Shown here in pieces: positions 36,141 to 50,407 of a DNA stretch of 64,000 bases. The notes below the pieces were generated by a model. It did no database searches. It saw only the letters and a program-made list of their open reading frames with translations, and was not told the DNA's origin. Position numbers and translations under genes: made by a program. Positions within the stretch are counted from its first letter, which is position 1. Each line of letters starts with the position of its first letter. The DNA comes from Oceanobacillus timonensis (GTDB lineage Bacteria; Bacillota; Bacilli; Bacillales; Amphibacillaceae): positions 3,148,344 to 3,212,343 of the forward strand of contig NZ_LT800497.1 in NCBI RefSeq assembly GCF_900166635.1, given 5' to 3'.

Positions 36141-36182
36141 AAGAACGAGAAGTGACGCGAAACGTGAACACTTCTCGTTCTT
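36141..36182 (+). terminator. terminator of the symporter gene
   Basis: A perfect 14-bp stem AAGAACGAGAAGTG is followed by TTTT. Confidence 0.85.
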
Positions 36183-36315
36183 TTATGAGGATATTTAATA
36201 AGTCAATTCTCATATTGCAGATAGACGTAACGAGTGTTTACCGTGTACTCAATATTGTACAACCGTTTTTCATTGTTTCAATTCTTCCTCTACCAAACAT
36301 ATATTTTCGAAACAT

Positions 36316-36347
36316 AAAAAAAGAGCAAAGCATAATGCTTTACTCTT
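36316..36347 (-). terminator. rRNA operon terminator
   Basis: A stem of about 12 bp (AAAGCAT/ATGCTTT core) is followed on the minus strand by seven T residues, just after the 5S gene. Confidence 0.85.
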
Positions 36348-36354
36348 ATCAGTG

Positions 36355-36471
36355 TGCCTGGCAACGTCCTACTCTCGCAGGGGGAAGCCCCCAACTACCA
36401 TCGGCGCTGAAGAACTTAACTTCTGTGTTCGGCATGAGAACAGGTGTGACCTCTTCGCTATCGCTACCAGA
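36355..36471 (-). rRNA. rrf: 5S ribosomal RNA
   Basis: About 117 bases on the minus strand. The conserved core runs from GGTAGCGATAGCGAAGAGG at the 5' side through CATGCCGAACACAG to GAGAGTAGGACGTTGCCAGG at the 3' side. The terminal helix pairs CTGGTAGCG with CGTTGCCAG. It is the last gene of the operon. Ends are set by homology and are good to a few bases. Confidence 0.95.
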
Positions 36472-36530
36472 CCTACACGATGTAGGTCGTTCGATGTTGT
36501 CCACAAGGACGTGGACGGTTTTAATCGAAC
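36470..36530 (+). repeat. double-hairpin element R, copy in the 23S-5S spacer
   Basis: Hairpin A is GACCTAC-ACGAT-GTAGGTC (36470-36488), abutting the 5' end of 5S. Hairpin B has outer stem GTTCGAT/ATCGAAC (36489-36495/36524-36530) and inner stem GTCCAC-AAGGAC-GTGGAC. On the plus strand the layout equals the copies at 18.5, 39.7 and 49.8 kb. It may also serve in pre-rRNA processing. Confidence 0.7.
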
Positions 36531-36603
36531 ATCCTTCAATATTTTCAATTAGGATTTGCACCCTGAAAACTAAATAAGAGTAACGTGACAAACAAAAACT
36601 TAG

Positions 36604-39522
<2,919 letters not shown>

Positions 39523-39648
39523 AAGTTTTTGAATAAGATGGCTGATTACGGAATGTAATCATTTGTGTTGCTATATCCATAGCTTTTTGCCTTATTTCTA
39601 AAGTTTGATGTCGTTGTTACTCTTATTTAGTTTTCAAGGTACAAACTT

Positions 39649-39740
39649 CCACACGGATGTGGTGACTTCTGTATTGTCACAAATGTCTTCGATGGGGCGA
39701 GTAATCGCAGTCCCACGGATGTGACGGTTTTAACAGAAGT
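39649..39740 (+). repeat. double-hairpin element R, copy in the 16S-23S spacer
   Basis: Hairpin A is CCACA-CGGA-TGTGG (39649-39662). Hairpin B has outer stem ACTTCTGT/ACAGAAGT (39665-39672/39733-39740) and GTCACA/TGTGAC, with about 38 extra bases in the loop. The tail GACGGTTTTAA is shared with the 23S-5S spacer copy. The spacer (39523-39809) holds no tRNA. Confidence 0.65.
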
Positions 39741-39801
39741 TCCTTTTGAGAGATTGCTCTCTCAAAACTGAACCAAACAACACAGTACAAAATTCCGTAA
39801 T

Positions 39802-41374
<1,573 letters not shown>

Positions 41375-41523
41375 AAAGTGTTTGAAACGTTAGCTTTCAG
41401 AAGTCAACTTCTGACTTATTTTTTAAGAAAAACGAGGTTGTCTTTCTTCTTTCGTACTGGTTGTTTTGTTCAGTTTTCAAAGAGCAATTTGTATAACATC
41501 GCCTTAAAAAAAGCGACTTTATT

Positions 41524-41552
41524 AATATACCACATAACCAATATCTCGTCAA
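41524..41552 (-). promoter_or_regulatory. rRNA operon promoter, proximal
   Basis: TTGACG and TATATT are separated by 17 bases on the minus strand, about 150 bases upstream of 16S. Confidence 0.8.
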
Positions 41553-41606
41553 TAACTTTTTTATTCATTAATTTTTTTAAAAGCCTCAACTCGATATTGG
41601 ATATTC

Positions 41607-41635
41607 ATTATAGCATTACCGACAAATTAAGTCAA
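41607..41635 (-). promoter_or_regulatory. rRNA operon promoter, distal
   Basis: TTGACT and a perfect TATAAT are separated by 17 bases on the minus strand, 83 bases upstream of the proximal promoter. Tandem strong promoters are usual for Bacillus rRNA operons. From 41640 to 41860 there is no gene. Confidence 0.85.
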
Positions 41636-41862
41636 CATCTATTCGGCAAATTTCTTTTTACTTCATTAAGAAATAGTCTGAACCGGCATTTCACACTTTG
41701 TCCCCTGTTCTATAGATGACAAAACAGTCACTGAAATTACCTGCCAGCAGTATTGTTATGCCTGTATTATTCACTCTTCTGCTATGTCGAATTTTATATA
41801 GAGAATACCAATATACAAGTGAACGAAAAGCATTTGAAAAATGAAAGACTACCCTGACAAGC

Positions 41863-41910
41863 AAAAAGATATTCCGCCGGATTGTTTATTCTCCGGTGGA
41901 ATATCTTTTT
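41863..41910 (-). terminator. terminator of the rhodanese gene
   Basis: A long stem AAAAAGATATTCC-x-CCGG/CCGG-x-GGAATATCTTTTT lies 48 bases after the stop and could act in both directions, isolating the rRNA promoters. Confidence 0.85.
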
Positions 41911-41957
41911 ATTACTAATTCCGTTTGCTTTCATCACAAAAACTTTTCATGAATGTG

Positions 41958-42266
41958 CTATTTAATAATAATTTCTCCTGGCCATTCCAGCATACCGCCG
42001 CTCATATTCGCTACGTTAAACCCTTGTTCCTGTAAAAAGGCTGCTGCATTGTAGCTTCTTCTTCCGGAGCGGCAAATCATAATATATTCTTTATCCTTAT
42101 CTAAATCCGTATAAGCGTCTTGTATTTCTCCTAAAGGAATATGCAGTGCATTTTCAATCATTCCTTGAGCAACTTCTTCATCTTCTCTGACATCAATCAG
42201 CTGAATATGATCCTTTTCTTTTATAGAATCTACTTCTTTCGGGGAATATTTCTTCATATCTTCCAT
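41958..42266 (-). CDS. ytwF: rhodanese domain protein (YtwF-like)
   Basis: A 102-residue single-domain rhodanese, likely a persulfide or sulfur carrier in the cytoplasm. The active-site loop is CRSGRR near residue 65 with the catalytic cysteine, and the domain opens with IQLIDVREDEE near 22. The size and the position near leuS match ytwF of B. subtilis. A second ATG at codon 4 is a possible start; GAGAGGGA lies between. Confidence 0.85.
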   Translation of the reverse strand: MEDMKKYSPKEVDSIKEKDHIQLIDVREDEEVAQGMIENALHIPLGEIQDAYTDLDKDKEYIMICRSGRRSYNAAAFLQEQGFNVANMSGGMLEWPGEIIIK

Positions 42267-42386
42267 TCCCTCTCAACTCCTTTTATTTCATTCTTTCTTA
42301 TCATAATAAATGGAGAATGCATAGGTTTCAAATTGTTTGTTTAAACTAAGGCAAAATAAATCCCTTTACGAATAGGAGGTGATGCA

Positions 42387-43151
42387 ATGACTTATATCAG
42401 TTTATTATTATTGACGCTTTTCTTCGCTCCGGCAGAAACAACAGCGCAAAGTGATGCGCACCTTATCCAAACCTATGAAGAAGATGTCACTGGAGATGGG
42501 GAGAAAGAGTTATTAGAGCTGAAAGGAAAATTATTTGCTCCGGATGGTGTGTACTATCAGGACATTTGGGTTGATATTTCAAGTCCTACCTCTGATAAAA
42601 CATGGCAAATTAACTATGGTGGAGGATACGATCCAGAATTACAATTTGCTGATTTAACACATAACGGCGTAGCGGATATTCTATATCAGAGTCCAACAGG
42701 CGGAAGCGGCGGGTTGTATACTTCGCAGTTAAATCAATGGGAAAAAGATGATTTTATCGAACTGCCGCTGCCAACAGAACAGCCGGTAAAAGGAGAGTTC
42801 ATGGATCATTTCAAAGTATCTGTACAGTTGCTGCCAAAGGAAGACCCCATCATTTTAGATGTCTCCGGACAAAAAGAAGAATATATTCGCTTAAAATTAT
42901 ATGATGATCAGGGAAAACTTTTGGAACCGACTACGCTTATGATTGATCCAGTTGCTTTTTTCGAAGTTACGGAAATAGAAAGTGAACAACAGGAAGGTCT
43001 GAAAAGCTTTCAACAAATCAGCGGCGCATACCATGCTGATCAAATTGGAACGGTGGAATCGGTATGGGTTTATGATAAGAAGGACAAATGGATTCTTCTG
43101 GATACGACATTACAAACCGATCTCCCTCGTGAAGAGGAACCTTCCAGCTAA
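42387..43151 (+). CDS. secreted protein of unknown function
   Basis: A 254-residue protein with a short N-terminal signal peptide (ISLLLLTLFFAPAETTAQS, probable cleavage after TTA) and no lipobox cysteine. The segment DVTGDGEKELLEL near residue 34 and FADLTHNGVADILYQSP near residue 86 are FG-GAP/VCBS-like calcium-binding style repeats. The mature protein is acidic. AGGAGGTGAT precedes the ATG. It is a single-gene unit divergent from the rhodanese gene. The function is unknown. Confidence 0.7.
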   Translation: MTYISLLLLTLFFAPAETTAQSDAHLIQTYEEDVTGDGEKELLELKGKLFAPDGVYYQDIWVDISSPTSDKTWQINYGGGYDPELQFADLTHNGVADILYQSPTGGSGGLYTSQLNQWEKDDFIELPLPTEQPVKGEFMDHFKVSVQLLPKEDPIILDVSGQKEEYIRLKLYDDQGKLLEPTTLMIDPVAFFEVTEIESEQQEGLKSFQQISGAYHADQIGTVESVWVYDKKDKWILLDTTLQTDLPREEEPSS

Positions 43152-43178
43152 AACGAGCTATTATATAAAAACGAAAAG

Positions 43179-43228
43179 AAACCGGACTAAATCCCGTTCT
43201 ACTGATAGAACATGGATAAGTCCGGTTT
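43179..43228. terminator. bidirectional terminator between the secreted protein gene and leuS
   Basis: A perfect 10-bp outer stem AAACCGGACT/AGTCCGGTTT encloses a 30-base loop with a T-rich 3' side. Confidence 0.7.
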
Positions 43229-43301
43229 TCTCACTTAAGCAAAGAGGCGTTCACGCAGCAGCACCGCGCTTTCTTGCGTTCCGCGCCATTCATGAACAGT
43301 A

Positions 43302-45716
43302 TTAATTAGCTACAACATTAACCAGTTTGTCTGGAACAACAATCACTTTTCGGATCGTTTTCCCTTCTACCCATTTTTTTACACTTTCTTCATTTAAAGC
43401 CATTTTTTCAAGTTCCTCTTTTTCTGTACCTACAGGAACACTCAGTTTTGCGCGAACTTTCCCCATCACCTGCAATACAACCTCAACTTCTTCTTGCACA
43501 AGTTTCGATTCGTCATAGGCTGGCCAGCCTGCTAAACTGATGGAATCCTCCTTGCCAAGCTTTTGCCAGATTTCTTCACACATATGTGGCGCAACTGGAG
43601 AAAGAAGCTTCACAAAACCTTCCGCATAATTTTTAGGAATCGAATCTACTTTATAACATTCATTTACAAATACCATCATTTGGGAGATACCTGTATTAAA
43701 ATGAAGATTCTCAAAGTCCTCTGTCACCTTCTTGACTGTTTCATGGTACACTTTATCCAACTCTGTTGCCGCATCATCTGTAATTCGGTCTGTTAATGAT
43801 TGATCATCATTCATATACAATCTCCAAACACGATCTAAGAAACGACGGGAGCCGTCCAAACCGTTTGTGGACCAGGCGACAGAAGCATCCAGCGGCCCCA
43901 TGAACATTTCATACAAACGCAATGTATCTGCACCATGAGAAGAAATAATATCATCCGGATTAACCACATTTCCTTTTGATTTACTCATCTTCTCGTTACC
44001 TTCTCCAAGAATCATTCCTTGGTTATATAATCTCTGGAAAGGTTCTTTTGTAGAAACCACACCGATATCATAAAGGAATTTATGCCAGAAGCGTGCATAC
44101 AGCAGATGAAGCACAGCGTGTTCTGCTCCTCCGATATAAATGTCAATCGGGAACCATTCTTTCAATGCTTCCGGATCAGCAAGCTGTTCCGCATTATGCG
44201 GATCCACATAACGCAGGAAGTACCAGCAGCTGCCGGCCCATTGCGGCATCGTATTCGTTTCTCTTCGGCCTTTCATTCCTGTTTCCAGATCGACCACACT
44301 TACCCATGCTTCGTTGTTAGCAAGCGGAGATTCTCCTGTTCCAGATGGTTTAATCTCTGTCATTTCCGGAAGTTCCAGTGGAAGCTCTTCTTCCGGAACA
44401 GTTGACATGCTGCCGTCTTCCCAGTGAATAATCGGAATCGGTTCTCCCCAATAGCGCTGTCTTGCAAAAAGCCAGTCACGCAAACGGTACGTAATTTTCT
44501 TTGTGCCTTTTTTGTTTTCTTCCAGCCATGCAATCATTTTCGAAATAGCTTCATCCTGATCCAGACCATTCAGGAATTCCGAATTAACGTGCGGACCGTC
44601 TCCTACATAAGCTTCCTCTTCTATATTCCCGCCAGCGACAACTTCTTTAATTGGCAGTTCAAATACGCTGGCAAATTCATAGTCACGCTCATCGTGGGCA
44701 GGTACGGCCATGATTGCTCCGCTTCCATAGCTCATCAATACATAGTCCGCTACCCAAATTGGCATTTTTTCACCATTAGCAGGGTTGATCGCATAAGCTC
44801 CTGTAAATACGCCTGTTTTTTCTTTAGCAAGGTCAGTACGCTCTAAATCTGATTTTGTTTGTATTTCATGCAAATATTTTTCCACAGCTGCTTTTTGCTC
44901 TGCCGTTGTAATCTTTTCCACAAATTCATGTTCTGGCGCCATCACGGCATACGTTGCCCCGAACAAAGTATCTGGACGTGTTGTAAATACGGTGAATGTT
45001 TCCTCATGTCCTTCAATGGAAAAAGTCACCTCAGCACCTTCCGAACGTCCAATCCAATTACGTTGCATTTCTTTTAAGCTCTCCGGCCAATCCAGATCTT
45101 CCAAATCAGAAAGCAGCCGATCAGCGTATGCTGTTATTTTAAGCATCCATTGTTTCATCGGTTTACGAACAACCGGATGTCCGCCGCGTTCACTTTTTCC
45201 ATCAATGACTTCTTCATTTGCCAAAACGGTTCCGAGAGCTGGACACCAGTTAACAGCCACTTCATCCATATAAGCCAAATCATTTTCATACAGTTTTTTA
45301 AAAATCCATTGTGTCCACTTATAGTAATCAGGATCTGTAGTGTTTACTTCTCTATCCCAATCATAAGAAAAACCGAGCTCTTTAATCTGCCTTTTAAAGA
45401 TTTGGATATTTGCTTCTGTAAATTCCTTGGGACTATTCCCTGTATCAATAGCATATTGCTCCGCCGGGAGCCCAAAAGCATCCCAGCCCATTGGATGCAT
45501 GACCTCATATCCTTGCATTCTTTTCATTCTCGCTAAAATATCTGTCGCTGTATAACCTTCCGGATGTCCAACATGCAAACCTTGACCGGACGGATAAGGA
45601 AACATATCCAGCGCATAAAATTTTTCTTTATTGGAAAATGTATTTGTTTTAAATGTGTGATTATGATCCCAATACTTTTGCCATTTTTTCTCGATTTCCT
45701 GATGTGGAAAACTCAT
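43302..45716 (-). CDS. leuS: leucyl-tRNA synthetase
   Basis: An 804-residue class Ia synthetase, identical in length to the usual Bacillus LeuRS. The HIGH-type motif is [15 protein letters not shown] near residue 40 and the KMSKS loop is [10 protein letters not shown] near residue 578. The CP1 editing domain lies between residues 220 and 410 ([14 protein letters not shown] and [10 protein letters not shown]). AAGGAGGAA precedes the ATG. The gene is controlled by a T-box leader. Confidence 0.97.
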   Translation of the reverse strand: MSFPHQEIEKKWQKYWDHNHTFKTNTFSNKEKFYALDMFPYPSGQGLHVGHPEGYTATDILARMKRMQGYEVMHPMGWDAFGLPAEQYAIDTGNSPKEFTEANIQIFKRQIKELGFSYDWDREVNTTDPDYYKWTQWIFKKLYENDLAYMDEVAVNWCPALGTVLANEEVIDGKSERGGHPVVRKPMKQWMLKITAYADRLLSDLEDLDWPESLKEMQRNWIGRSEGAEVTFSIEGHEETFTVFTTRPDTLFGATYAVMAPEHEFVEKITTAEQKAAVEKYLHEIQTKSDLERTDLAKEKTGVFTGAYAINPANGEKMPIWVADYVLMSYGSGAIMAVPAHDERDYEFASVFELPIKEVVAGGNIEEEAYVGDGPHVNSEFLNGLDQDEAISKMIAWLEENKKGTKKITYRLRDWLFARQRYWGEPIPIIHWEDGSMSTVPEEELPLELPEMTEIKPSGTGESPLANNEAWVSVVDLETGMKGRRETNTMPQWAGSCWYFLRYVDPHNAEQLADPEALKEWFPIDIYIGGAEHAVLHLLYARFWHKFLYDIGVVSTKEPFQRLYNQGMILGEGNEKMSKSKGNVVNPDDIISSHGADTLRLYEMFMGPLDASVAWSTNGLDGSRRFLDRVWRLYMNDDQSLTDRITDDAATELDKVYHETVKKVTEDFENLHFNTGISQMMVFVNECYKVDSIPKNYAEGFVKLLSPVAPHMCEEIWQKLGKEDSISLAGWPAYDESKLVQEEVEVVLQVMGKVRAKLSVPVGTEKEELEKMALNEESVKKWVEGKTIRKVIVVPDKLVNVVAN

Positions 45717-45805
45717 CGTCTTTCTTCCTCCTTCAACACTCTTGTATCATTCCATCTCTAGATGAAATTAACATTTATATCCTAAAATTACTAAAAACAG
45801 GTATA

Positions 45806-46035
45806 AAAAAAGCCACTCATCCCAAGAAAGGGACGAGAAGCTGTGATTATTCCCGCGGTACCACCCAAATTAACGCTTAAAGCGTTCGCTTGACATCGAT
45901 AACGTGGATGAAACGGCAGCAACTACTTTTTCATTGCCGCAACCTAAAAAGGTGAGTTCATACGCCTATCAGTAGCAGTTCACACCACCCACTGCTTCTC
46001 TAAAACTGACACAACCTATTACTATTCCTTTTTCA
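45806..46035 (-). promoter_or_regulatory. T-box riboswitch, leucine
   Basis: Minus-strand leader of leuS. The T-box core GGGTGGTACCGCGGG lies at 45852-45866. It is followed by a terminator with an 8-bp stem CTCGTCCC/GGGATGAG and a T run (45806-45842). Upstream is a long stem I region. A specifier CTC (Leu) is proposed at 45954-45956 in GAACTCACC. Uncharged tRNA-Leu would stabilise the antiterminator. Confidence 0.92.
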
Positions 46036-46065
46036 TCGTTTTTTCATTTTATCATAGATATTGGA

Positions 46066-46094
46066 ATTATAATGAAATAAACATACCCTGTCAA
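46066..46094 (-). promoter_or_regulatory. sigma-A promoter of leuS
   Basis: A perfect TTGACA and TATAAT are separated by 17 bases on the minus strand, upstream of the T-box. Confidence 0.85.
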
Positions 46095-46261
46095 GTTGAC
46101 CTAAATGAATCCTACCCTTAGTATACACATATTTTTTCAATTGGAAACAGGATATTAGAGAAAATTTCATACCATCCTATCATCCGTAGTAAACATGAGC
46201 GTGTTTTTCTTGTTATAATTAGAAATACATTTTTCAATATCATACATAAGGAGACAACAAC

Positions 46262-46828
46262 ATGTTACTAAACGTTTTAACTTGTGCGCACTCTCTATTA
46301 AAGGAGAGCCTTCAAGAAGGAGATATTGCCATTGACGCCACCTGCGGGAATGGGCATGACACATTATTTTTGAGCCAGGCTGTAGGCAACTCTGGGAAAG
46401 TGTATGGATTTGATATCCAAGCGCAAGCTATCCAAAAAACAAACGAGAAATTACAGGAAAATGACTGTCACAATGTATCCCTGATTCAGGACAGCCACGA
46501 AAAGATATCTACCTATATGAAAGAAGTTATTTTGGGCGGAGCTATTTTCAATCTCGGTTATTTACCTCAAAGTGATAAGTCTATTATCACCAAAGCCCCT
46601 TCCACTATAACTGCTATCCAGGCTATATTAGAAAAACTAAAACCAAACGGACGGCTGATCTTAGTCATTTATTATGGTCATCCGGGAGGCGAGGAAGAAA
46701 AAGAAGCGATTCTTGCTTACACGTCACAATTGGATCAAAAAGAATACCAGGTGCTCAGGTACCAATTTATCAATCAGCAAAACCAGGCTCCATTTTTAAT
46801 TGCCATCGAAAAAAAGAAACGTTCCTGA
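46262..46828 (+). CDS. mnmM: tRNA mnm5s2U34 methyltransferase MnmM (YtqB)
   Basis: A 188-residue class I SAM-dependent methyltransferase. The SAM motif is AIDATCGNGHDTLFL near residues 22-36 and the second motif VYGFDIQAQAI near 48-58. NLGYLPQSDKSI near 98 is the YtqB family signature in place of an NPPY motif. B. subtilis YtqB was recently identified as MnmM, which methylates the wobble aminomethyl-thiouridine in Gram-positive bacteria. AAGGAGA precedes the ATG, and TATAAT at 46214-46219 may be its -10. It is divergent from leuS, as in B. subtilis. Confidence 0.85.
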   Translation: MLLNVLTCAHSLLKESLQEGDIAIDATCGNGHDTLFLSQAVGNSGKVYGFDIQAQAIQKTNEKLQENDCHNVSLIQDSHEKISTYMKEVILGGAIFNLGYLPQSDKSIITKAPSTITAIQAILEKLKPNGRLILVIYYGHPGGEEEKEAILAYTSQLDQKEYQVLRYQFINQQNQAPFLIAIEKKKRS

Positions 46829-46850
46829 ATTTGGACAGGACGTTTCTTAT
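46817..46850. terminator. terminator between mnmM and the membrane protein gene
   Basis: The stem AAACG-TCCTG/CAGGA-CGTTT with one bulge overlaps the mnmM stop codon. Confidence 0.6.
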
Positions 46851-46855
46851 ATTTG

Positions 46856-47245
46856 TTACGTAATCCCCAAGAATAATAACCGAAAAAATAAATTCAGGAA
46901 ATGCCCGGCTGTCATGATAACAAATATAATAAGTGAAATCATGAGTACGCGGGATCGTAATGTCTTATATTTTTTTGGATAAGGAACCCAAATATACGCT
47001 GATACAATCATGAGTGGAACCGAATAGAAGTAGCCAAATACATAAACCCATTGACGCAGTGCAGAAAGATCGCCCAGTTCTGGACTTTGCAAATCATTCA
47101 ACTGATTCATATATCCAGTCACAAAAATAATGGTTAGAAGCACAAAATAACCAAACGTTGTCAGACGCAGCCATTTTTGCTCATCACTTATCAGTATATA
47201 GACACCGATAAAAAATAAAATCCCTATTACCATTTGAATCAACAT
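46856..47245 (-). CDS. four-helix membrane protein of unknown function
   Basis: A 129-residue protein with four hydrophobic segments and little else. No named motif is visible. The N-terminal MLIQMVIGILFFIGVYILIS is the first helix and the C-terminus is basic. I do not recognise the family. From 47246 to 47725 there is no supported gene; a TATACT at about 47703 may be the -10 for ytoA. Confidence 0.65.
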   Translation of the reverse strand: MLIQMVIGILFFIGVYILISDEQKWLRLTTFGYFVLLTIIFVTGYMNQLNDLQSPELGDLSALRQWVYVFGYFYSVPLMIVSAYIWVPYPKKYKTLRSRVLMISLIIFVIMTAGHFLNLFFRLLFLGIT

Positions 47246-47740
47246 AAAAGTACAACCCCATTTTTAACGATAAATCAGTTTTCTTCATTACATGCAAAAC
47301 TTCATTTTTTTAACATGCTCTCTATATAAAAGTTCGCTTGTATGTATAGGTGGGTTCATCATCCATCTATTAAAACAGATTTATACCACTGCTTATTCCA
47401 GAAATGACTGGAACAACTGTTACTCCTCCTACTTCATTTAAGAATATAGAATCACTTCAAATAGCATGTATCTATTTATATTTTGCTATCAGGAAGCAAC
47501 TAGCTTATTTATTCTACCATAAAAAGATGTACACCTGTAGAGGTTAAAAAGAAATAAATATACATTCAAACTTATTATTCACCTTGAAAGACGAGTTAGA
47601 ATAATTGCCTAGGGAATAACAACTTTTTTTAATATCGCTGCTCTAAACCAGAATGAAATCATCTAGTACGTATCCGTCTTTTCGAATTCTGCTTCCTTTG
47701 CTATACTTTAATTATTACAACTTTATTGGAGGAATACGGA

Positions 47741-48268
47741 ATGATTGAACCTTATAAAGGAAATACCCCATCCATTTCTGCTTCTGCATTCATTGCTAAA
47801 AATGCTGTTATTAACGGGGATGTAACGATTGAAGAAGAAGCAAGTATCTGGTTTCACACAGTGATACGCGGCGATGTTGCTCCTACAAAAATCGGCAAAC
47901 GCACCAATGTACAGGACCTTTCCATGTTACATCAAAGCCCTGATATGCCGTTAATCCTTGAAGATGATGTAACCGTCGGACATCAGGTCACGCTGCATTC
48001 CGCAACCATACGTCATCACGCACTTATTGGCATGGGTTCTATTATCTTAGATGGTGCAGAAGTCGGAGAGCATGCCTTTGTCGGCGCCGGCAGCCTTGTA
48101 CCTCCAGGGAAGAAAGTACCGCCGAGAACATTGGTTATGGGGAGACCGGCTAAAGTAGTACGTGAATTGACAGATAAGGATTTTCAGGAAATGGAACGCA
48201 TCCGTACATCCTATGTGGACAAAGGGCAATATTATTTAAAGGAAACAACAATGGGAATGGATAAATAA
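47741..48268 (+). CDS. ytoA: gamma-class carbonic anhydrase-like hexapeptide protein (YtoA)
   Basis: A 175-residue left-handed beta-helix protein. Hexapeptide repeats run through residues 10-130, with GDVTIEEEASIWFHTVIRGD near residue 25 and zinc-ligand-type histidines in MLHQSP near 65, VGHQVTLH near 82 and the following SATIRHHA. The C-terminus is the usual helix. The start at 47741 follows TTGGAGG; an upstream ATG at 47726 is too close. It is the positional counterpart of ytoA. Carbonic anhydrase activity is not assured in this subfamily. Confidence 0.88.
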   Translation: MIEPYKGNTPSISASAFIAKNAVINGDVTIEEEASIWFHTVIRGDVAPTKIGKRTNVQDLSMLHQSPDMPLILEDDVTVGHQVTLHSATIRHHALIGMGSIILDGAEVGEHAFVGAGSLVPPGKKVPPRTLVMGRPAKVVRELTDKDFQEMERIRTSYVDKGQYYLKETTMGMDK

Positions 48269-48274
48269 CACGAT

Positions 48275-48318
48275 AAGAAAAACGTCAGACATCTACAGAG
48301 ATACCTGACGTTTTTCTT
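48275..48318. terminator. bidirectional terminator between ytoA and metK
   Basis: A perfect 14-bp stem AAGAAAAACGTCAG has T-rich ends on both strands and touches the metK stop. Confidence 0.85.
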
Positions 48319-49516
48319 ATTGTGCAGTTAGTGCTTTTAGTTCTTCCACTTTATCTGTTTTTTCCCATGGAAATGTAATATCCGTGCGTCCAAAATGACC
48401 GTAAGCAGCTGTATTTTGGAAAATAGGTCTTCTTAAATCAAGCATCAGGATAATTCCAGCCGGACGTAAATCAAATAACTCCCGCACTGCTTCGACTAAT
48501 TTTTCCTCGCTGACCTCTCCTGTACCGAATGTATTAATAGAAATAGAGACCGGTTGCGCCACACCAATCGCATATGCTAATTGCACTTCACATGAATCAG
48601 CCAGGCCTGCTGCGACAATATTTTTGGCAACATAACGAGAAGCATACGCAGCAGAACGATCCACTTTCGTTGCATCTTTCCCGCTGAAAGCACCGCCGCC
48701 GTGTCGTGCATAGCCTCCATACGTGTCCACAATAATTTTTCTTCCTGTCAGACCGACGTCTCCTTGTGGACCACCCAAGACAAAACGTCCCGTCGGATTA
48801 ATAAAGTATTTGGTTTTATCATCCAGTAATTCACTCGGTACAACCGCTTCTACAACATGTTTGATAATATCCGCTTCAATTTGTTCATTTGTAATATCTT
48901 GATGATGCTGTGCGGAAACCACTATCGTATCTACACGCAGCGGCTGATTATTTTCATCATATTCAACAGTTACCTGTGTTTTACCATCCGGACGAAGATA
49001 GCCAACAATCTCTTGTTTTCGGACATCTGCTAATCTTTTCGATAAACGGTGAGCTAAAGCAATCGGCAACGGCATAAGTTCATCCGTCTCATTGCATGCA
49101 TAGCCAAACATTAATCCCTGGTCTCCAGCTCCGATTGCTTCAATTTCTTCTTCGCTCTCCTGCCCTTGTCTTGCTTCCAGCGCAACATCCACGCCCCCGG
49201 CAATATCCGGAGACTGTTCATCGATGGCAGTTAAAACAGCACAGGTTTCTGAGTCAAAACCATATTTTGCTCGTGTATAGCCTATCCCCTTTACCGTTTC
49301 ACGGACAATGGCGGGAATATCTACATATGTACTTGTAGAAATCTCTCCAGCAACTAAAACAATTCCTGTTGTAACAGTCGTTTCACATGCTACTCTGGCA
49401 TTCGGATCCTTTGAGAGAATATTGTCCAGAATCGCATCTGAAATTTGGTCAGACATCTTGTCCGGATGCCCTTCCGTAACTGACTCAGAAGTAAATAAAC
49501 GACGATTTGCAGCCAT
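48317..49516 (-). CDS. metK: S-adenosylmethionine synthetase
   Basis: A 399-residue enzyme that makes SAM from methionine and ATP. Signatures are [16 protein letters not shown] near residue 16, [12 protein letters not shown] near residue 121 and [19 protein letters not shown] near 270. AAGGGGAG precedes the ATG. The SAM riboswitch lies about 430 bases upstream, an unusual distance explained by an inserted 268-bp repeat element. Confidence 0.97.
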   Translation of the reverse strand: MAANRRLFTSESVTEGHPDKMSDQISDAILDNILSKDPNARVACETTVTTGIVLVAGEISTSTYVDIPAIVRETVKGIGYTRAKYGFDSETCAVLTAIDEQSPDIAGGVDVALEARQGQESEEEIEAIGAGDQGLMFGYACNETDELMPLPIALAHRLSKRLADVRKQEIVGYLRPDGKTQVTVEYDENNQPLRVDTIVVSAQHHQDITNEQIEADIIKHVVEAVVPSELLDDKTKYFINPTGRFVLGGPQGDVGLTGRKIIVDTYGGYARHGGGAFSGKDATKVDRSAAYASRYVAKNIVAAGLADSCEVQLAYAIGVAQPVSISINTFGTGEVSEEKLVEAVRELFDLRPAGIILMLDLRRPIFQNTAAYGHFGRTDITFPWEKTDKVEELKALTAQ

Positions 49517-49688
49517 AAGGCTAACTCCCCTTTTCCTTATATATTACGGAACTCTGCTTCAAGATGAAGTTCAACGTAAACGTATCATTCCACCCAATGG
49601 GCTTTCCTTTTTTAAACAAACTTTTAAGCGATTATCTGAAAAAATCTCCTTAAAGTGTGTGTTCAAAAAGTCCGATAAATAGGGCCAA

Positions 49689-49743
49689 GTCGGCTAAGTT
49701 CGCGACGTCCGTGTCGCTACGCCGACACTAGCACGTCGTGTGC
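49689..49743 (-). repeat. double-hairpin element R, minus-strand copy in the MITE
   Basis: On the minus strand: hairpin A GCAC-ACGAC-GTGC (49731-49743), linker TAGT, outer stem GTCGGC/GCCGAC (49721-49726/49689-49694) and inner stem GCGAC-ACGGAC-GTCGC. Compared with the copy at 18530, the stem bases change in matched pairs. Confidence 0.75.
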
Positions 49744-49759
49744 GTCGAAAGTTCAAGGC

Positions 49760-49821
49760 GACGAGATTTTTTCGAACGGAGCGTATGCTTTATAATACGT
49801 GAGTATCGAAAAAATCTCGTC
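49760..49821. repeat. central palindrome of the MITE-like element
   Basis: Perfect 16-bp arms GACGAGATTTTTTCGA/TCGAAAAAATCTCGTC enclose a further ATAC/GTAT-type pairing in the 30-base centre. Confidence 0.85.
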
Positions 49822-49831
49822 AACGCACTTT

Positions 49832-49887
49832 CGCAGGATGCGGTGGCTTCTGCGTTGCCCACACGACGTGGGCGTACTTAGTAGAAG
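49832..49887 (+). repeat. double-hairpin element R, plus-strand copy in the MITE
   Basis: Hairpin A is CGCA-GGA-TGCG (49832-49842). Hairpin B has outer pairing CTTCT/AGAAG and inner stem GCCCAC-ACGAC-GTGGGC (49857-49873). The flank AGAAGTTCCTTTT is also found after the 16S-23S spacer copy. Confidence 0.7.
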
Positions 49888-49943
49888 TTCCTTTTCCTGC
49901 CGTGTCATTTTTATTGGACTTTTTGAACTTTCCCTTAAAAACA

Positions 49944-50103
49944 AAAAAACCTCTCCTACAAAATACATGAGGAAAGGAAAATTATCGGCCTTTCGCTCTT
50001 ATTGTTCAAGGAATCATCCTTGCATCAGGTTAGCACCTTTCACTTTGAGTGAGGTTGCCGGGCTTCATCGGGTCTGTCCCTCCGCCATCTCTGAATAAGA
50101 GTA
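49944..50103 (-). promoter_or_regulatory. SAM riboswitch (S-box, SAM-I) with terminator
   Basis: On the minus strand, helix P1 pairs CTCTTATT (near 50101) with AATAAGAG (near 49998). The core shows GGAGGGAC, GATGAAGCCCGGCAACC and GGTGCTAA in the expected order. An 8-bp terminator stem CCTTTCCT/AGGAGAGG with a T run follows at 49943-49977. SAM binding would favour termination before metK. Confidence 0.95.
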
Positions 50104-50117
50104 TCCGTTCAATAATT

Positions 50118-50146
50118 AGATTAACGAAACAAGCTGCTGGTGTCAA
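50118..50146 (-). promoter_or_regulatory. sigma-A promoter of metK
   Basis: TTGACA and TAATCT are separated by 17 bases on the minus strand, just upstream of the S-box. The transcript would carry a leader of about 600 bases. Confidence 0.8.
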
Positions 50147-50407
50147 GTTAATTGTTATTTGTAGTATGGAAAATTCCAAATAAAATCCTTCCAATAAAAT
50201 CACGTCTTAACCCCTGTACAGCGGTTTTAAAAAGCCCTTGCAACAAATAACTTAAAAACGAAATAAAGCTCCAAACAGCAGTTTGTAGCACAAAAAATAA
50301 TTTTTCATAAATTAGTATGGACTATTCTGTTTAATGTGTTATACTAATAAACATAATTTCAAGGATAAAACCATTTTACACTATAAGAAGGAGTGAATCA
50401 TTGTTTT

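Larger units (their letters stand above)
49661..49928. mobile_element. MITE-like element in the metK leader
   Basis: Terminal inverted repeats of 19 bp (49661-49679 and 49910-49928) match at 18 of 19 positions, starting GTTCAAAAAGTCC. Between them are an R element on the minus strand, a long palindrome (49760-49821) and an R element on the plus strand, so the whole has approximate two-fold symmetry. No coding frame is credible and no target duplication is obvious. It lies between the S-box terminator and metK, inside the 5' untranslated region. Confidence 0.7.

Noticed and set aside
47246..47725. Hidden small gene in the 480-base gap before ytoA
   Set aside because: No frame with a ribosome binding site was found in either direction.
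49799..50098. A 99-codon plus-strand frame spanning the palindrome and the SAM riboswitch
   Set aside because: It runs antisense through the S-box and repeat DNA, and its composition is not protein-like.
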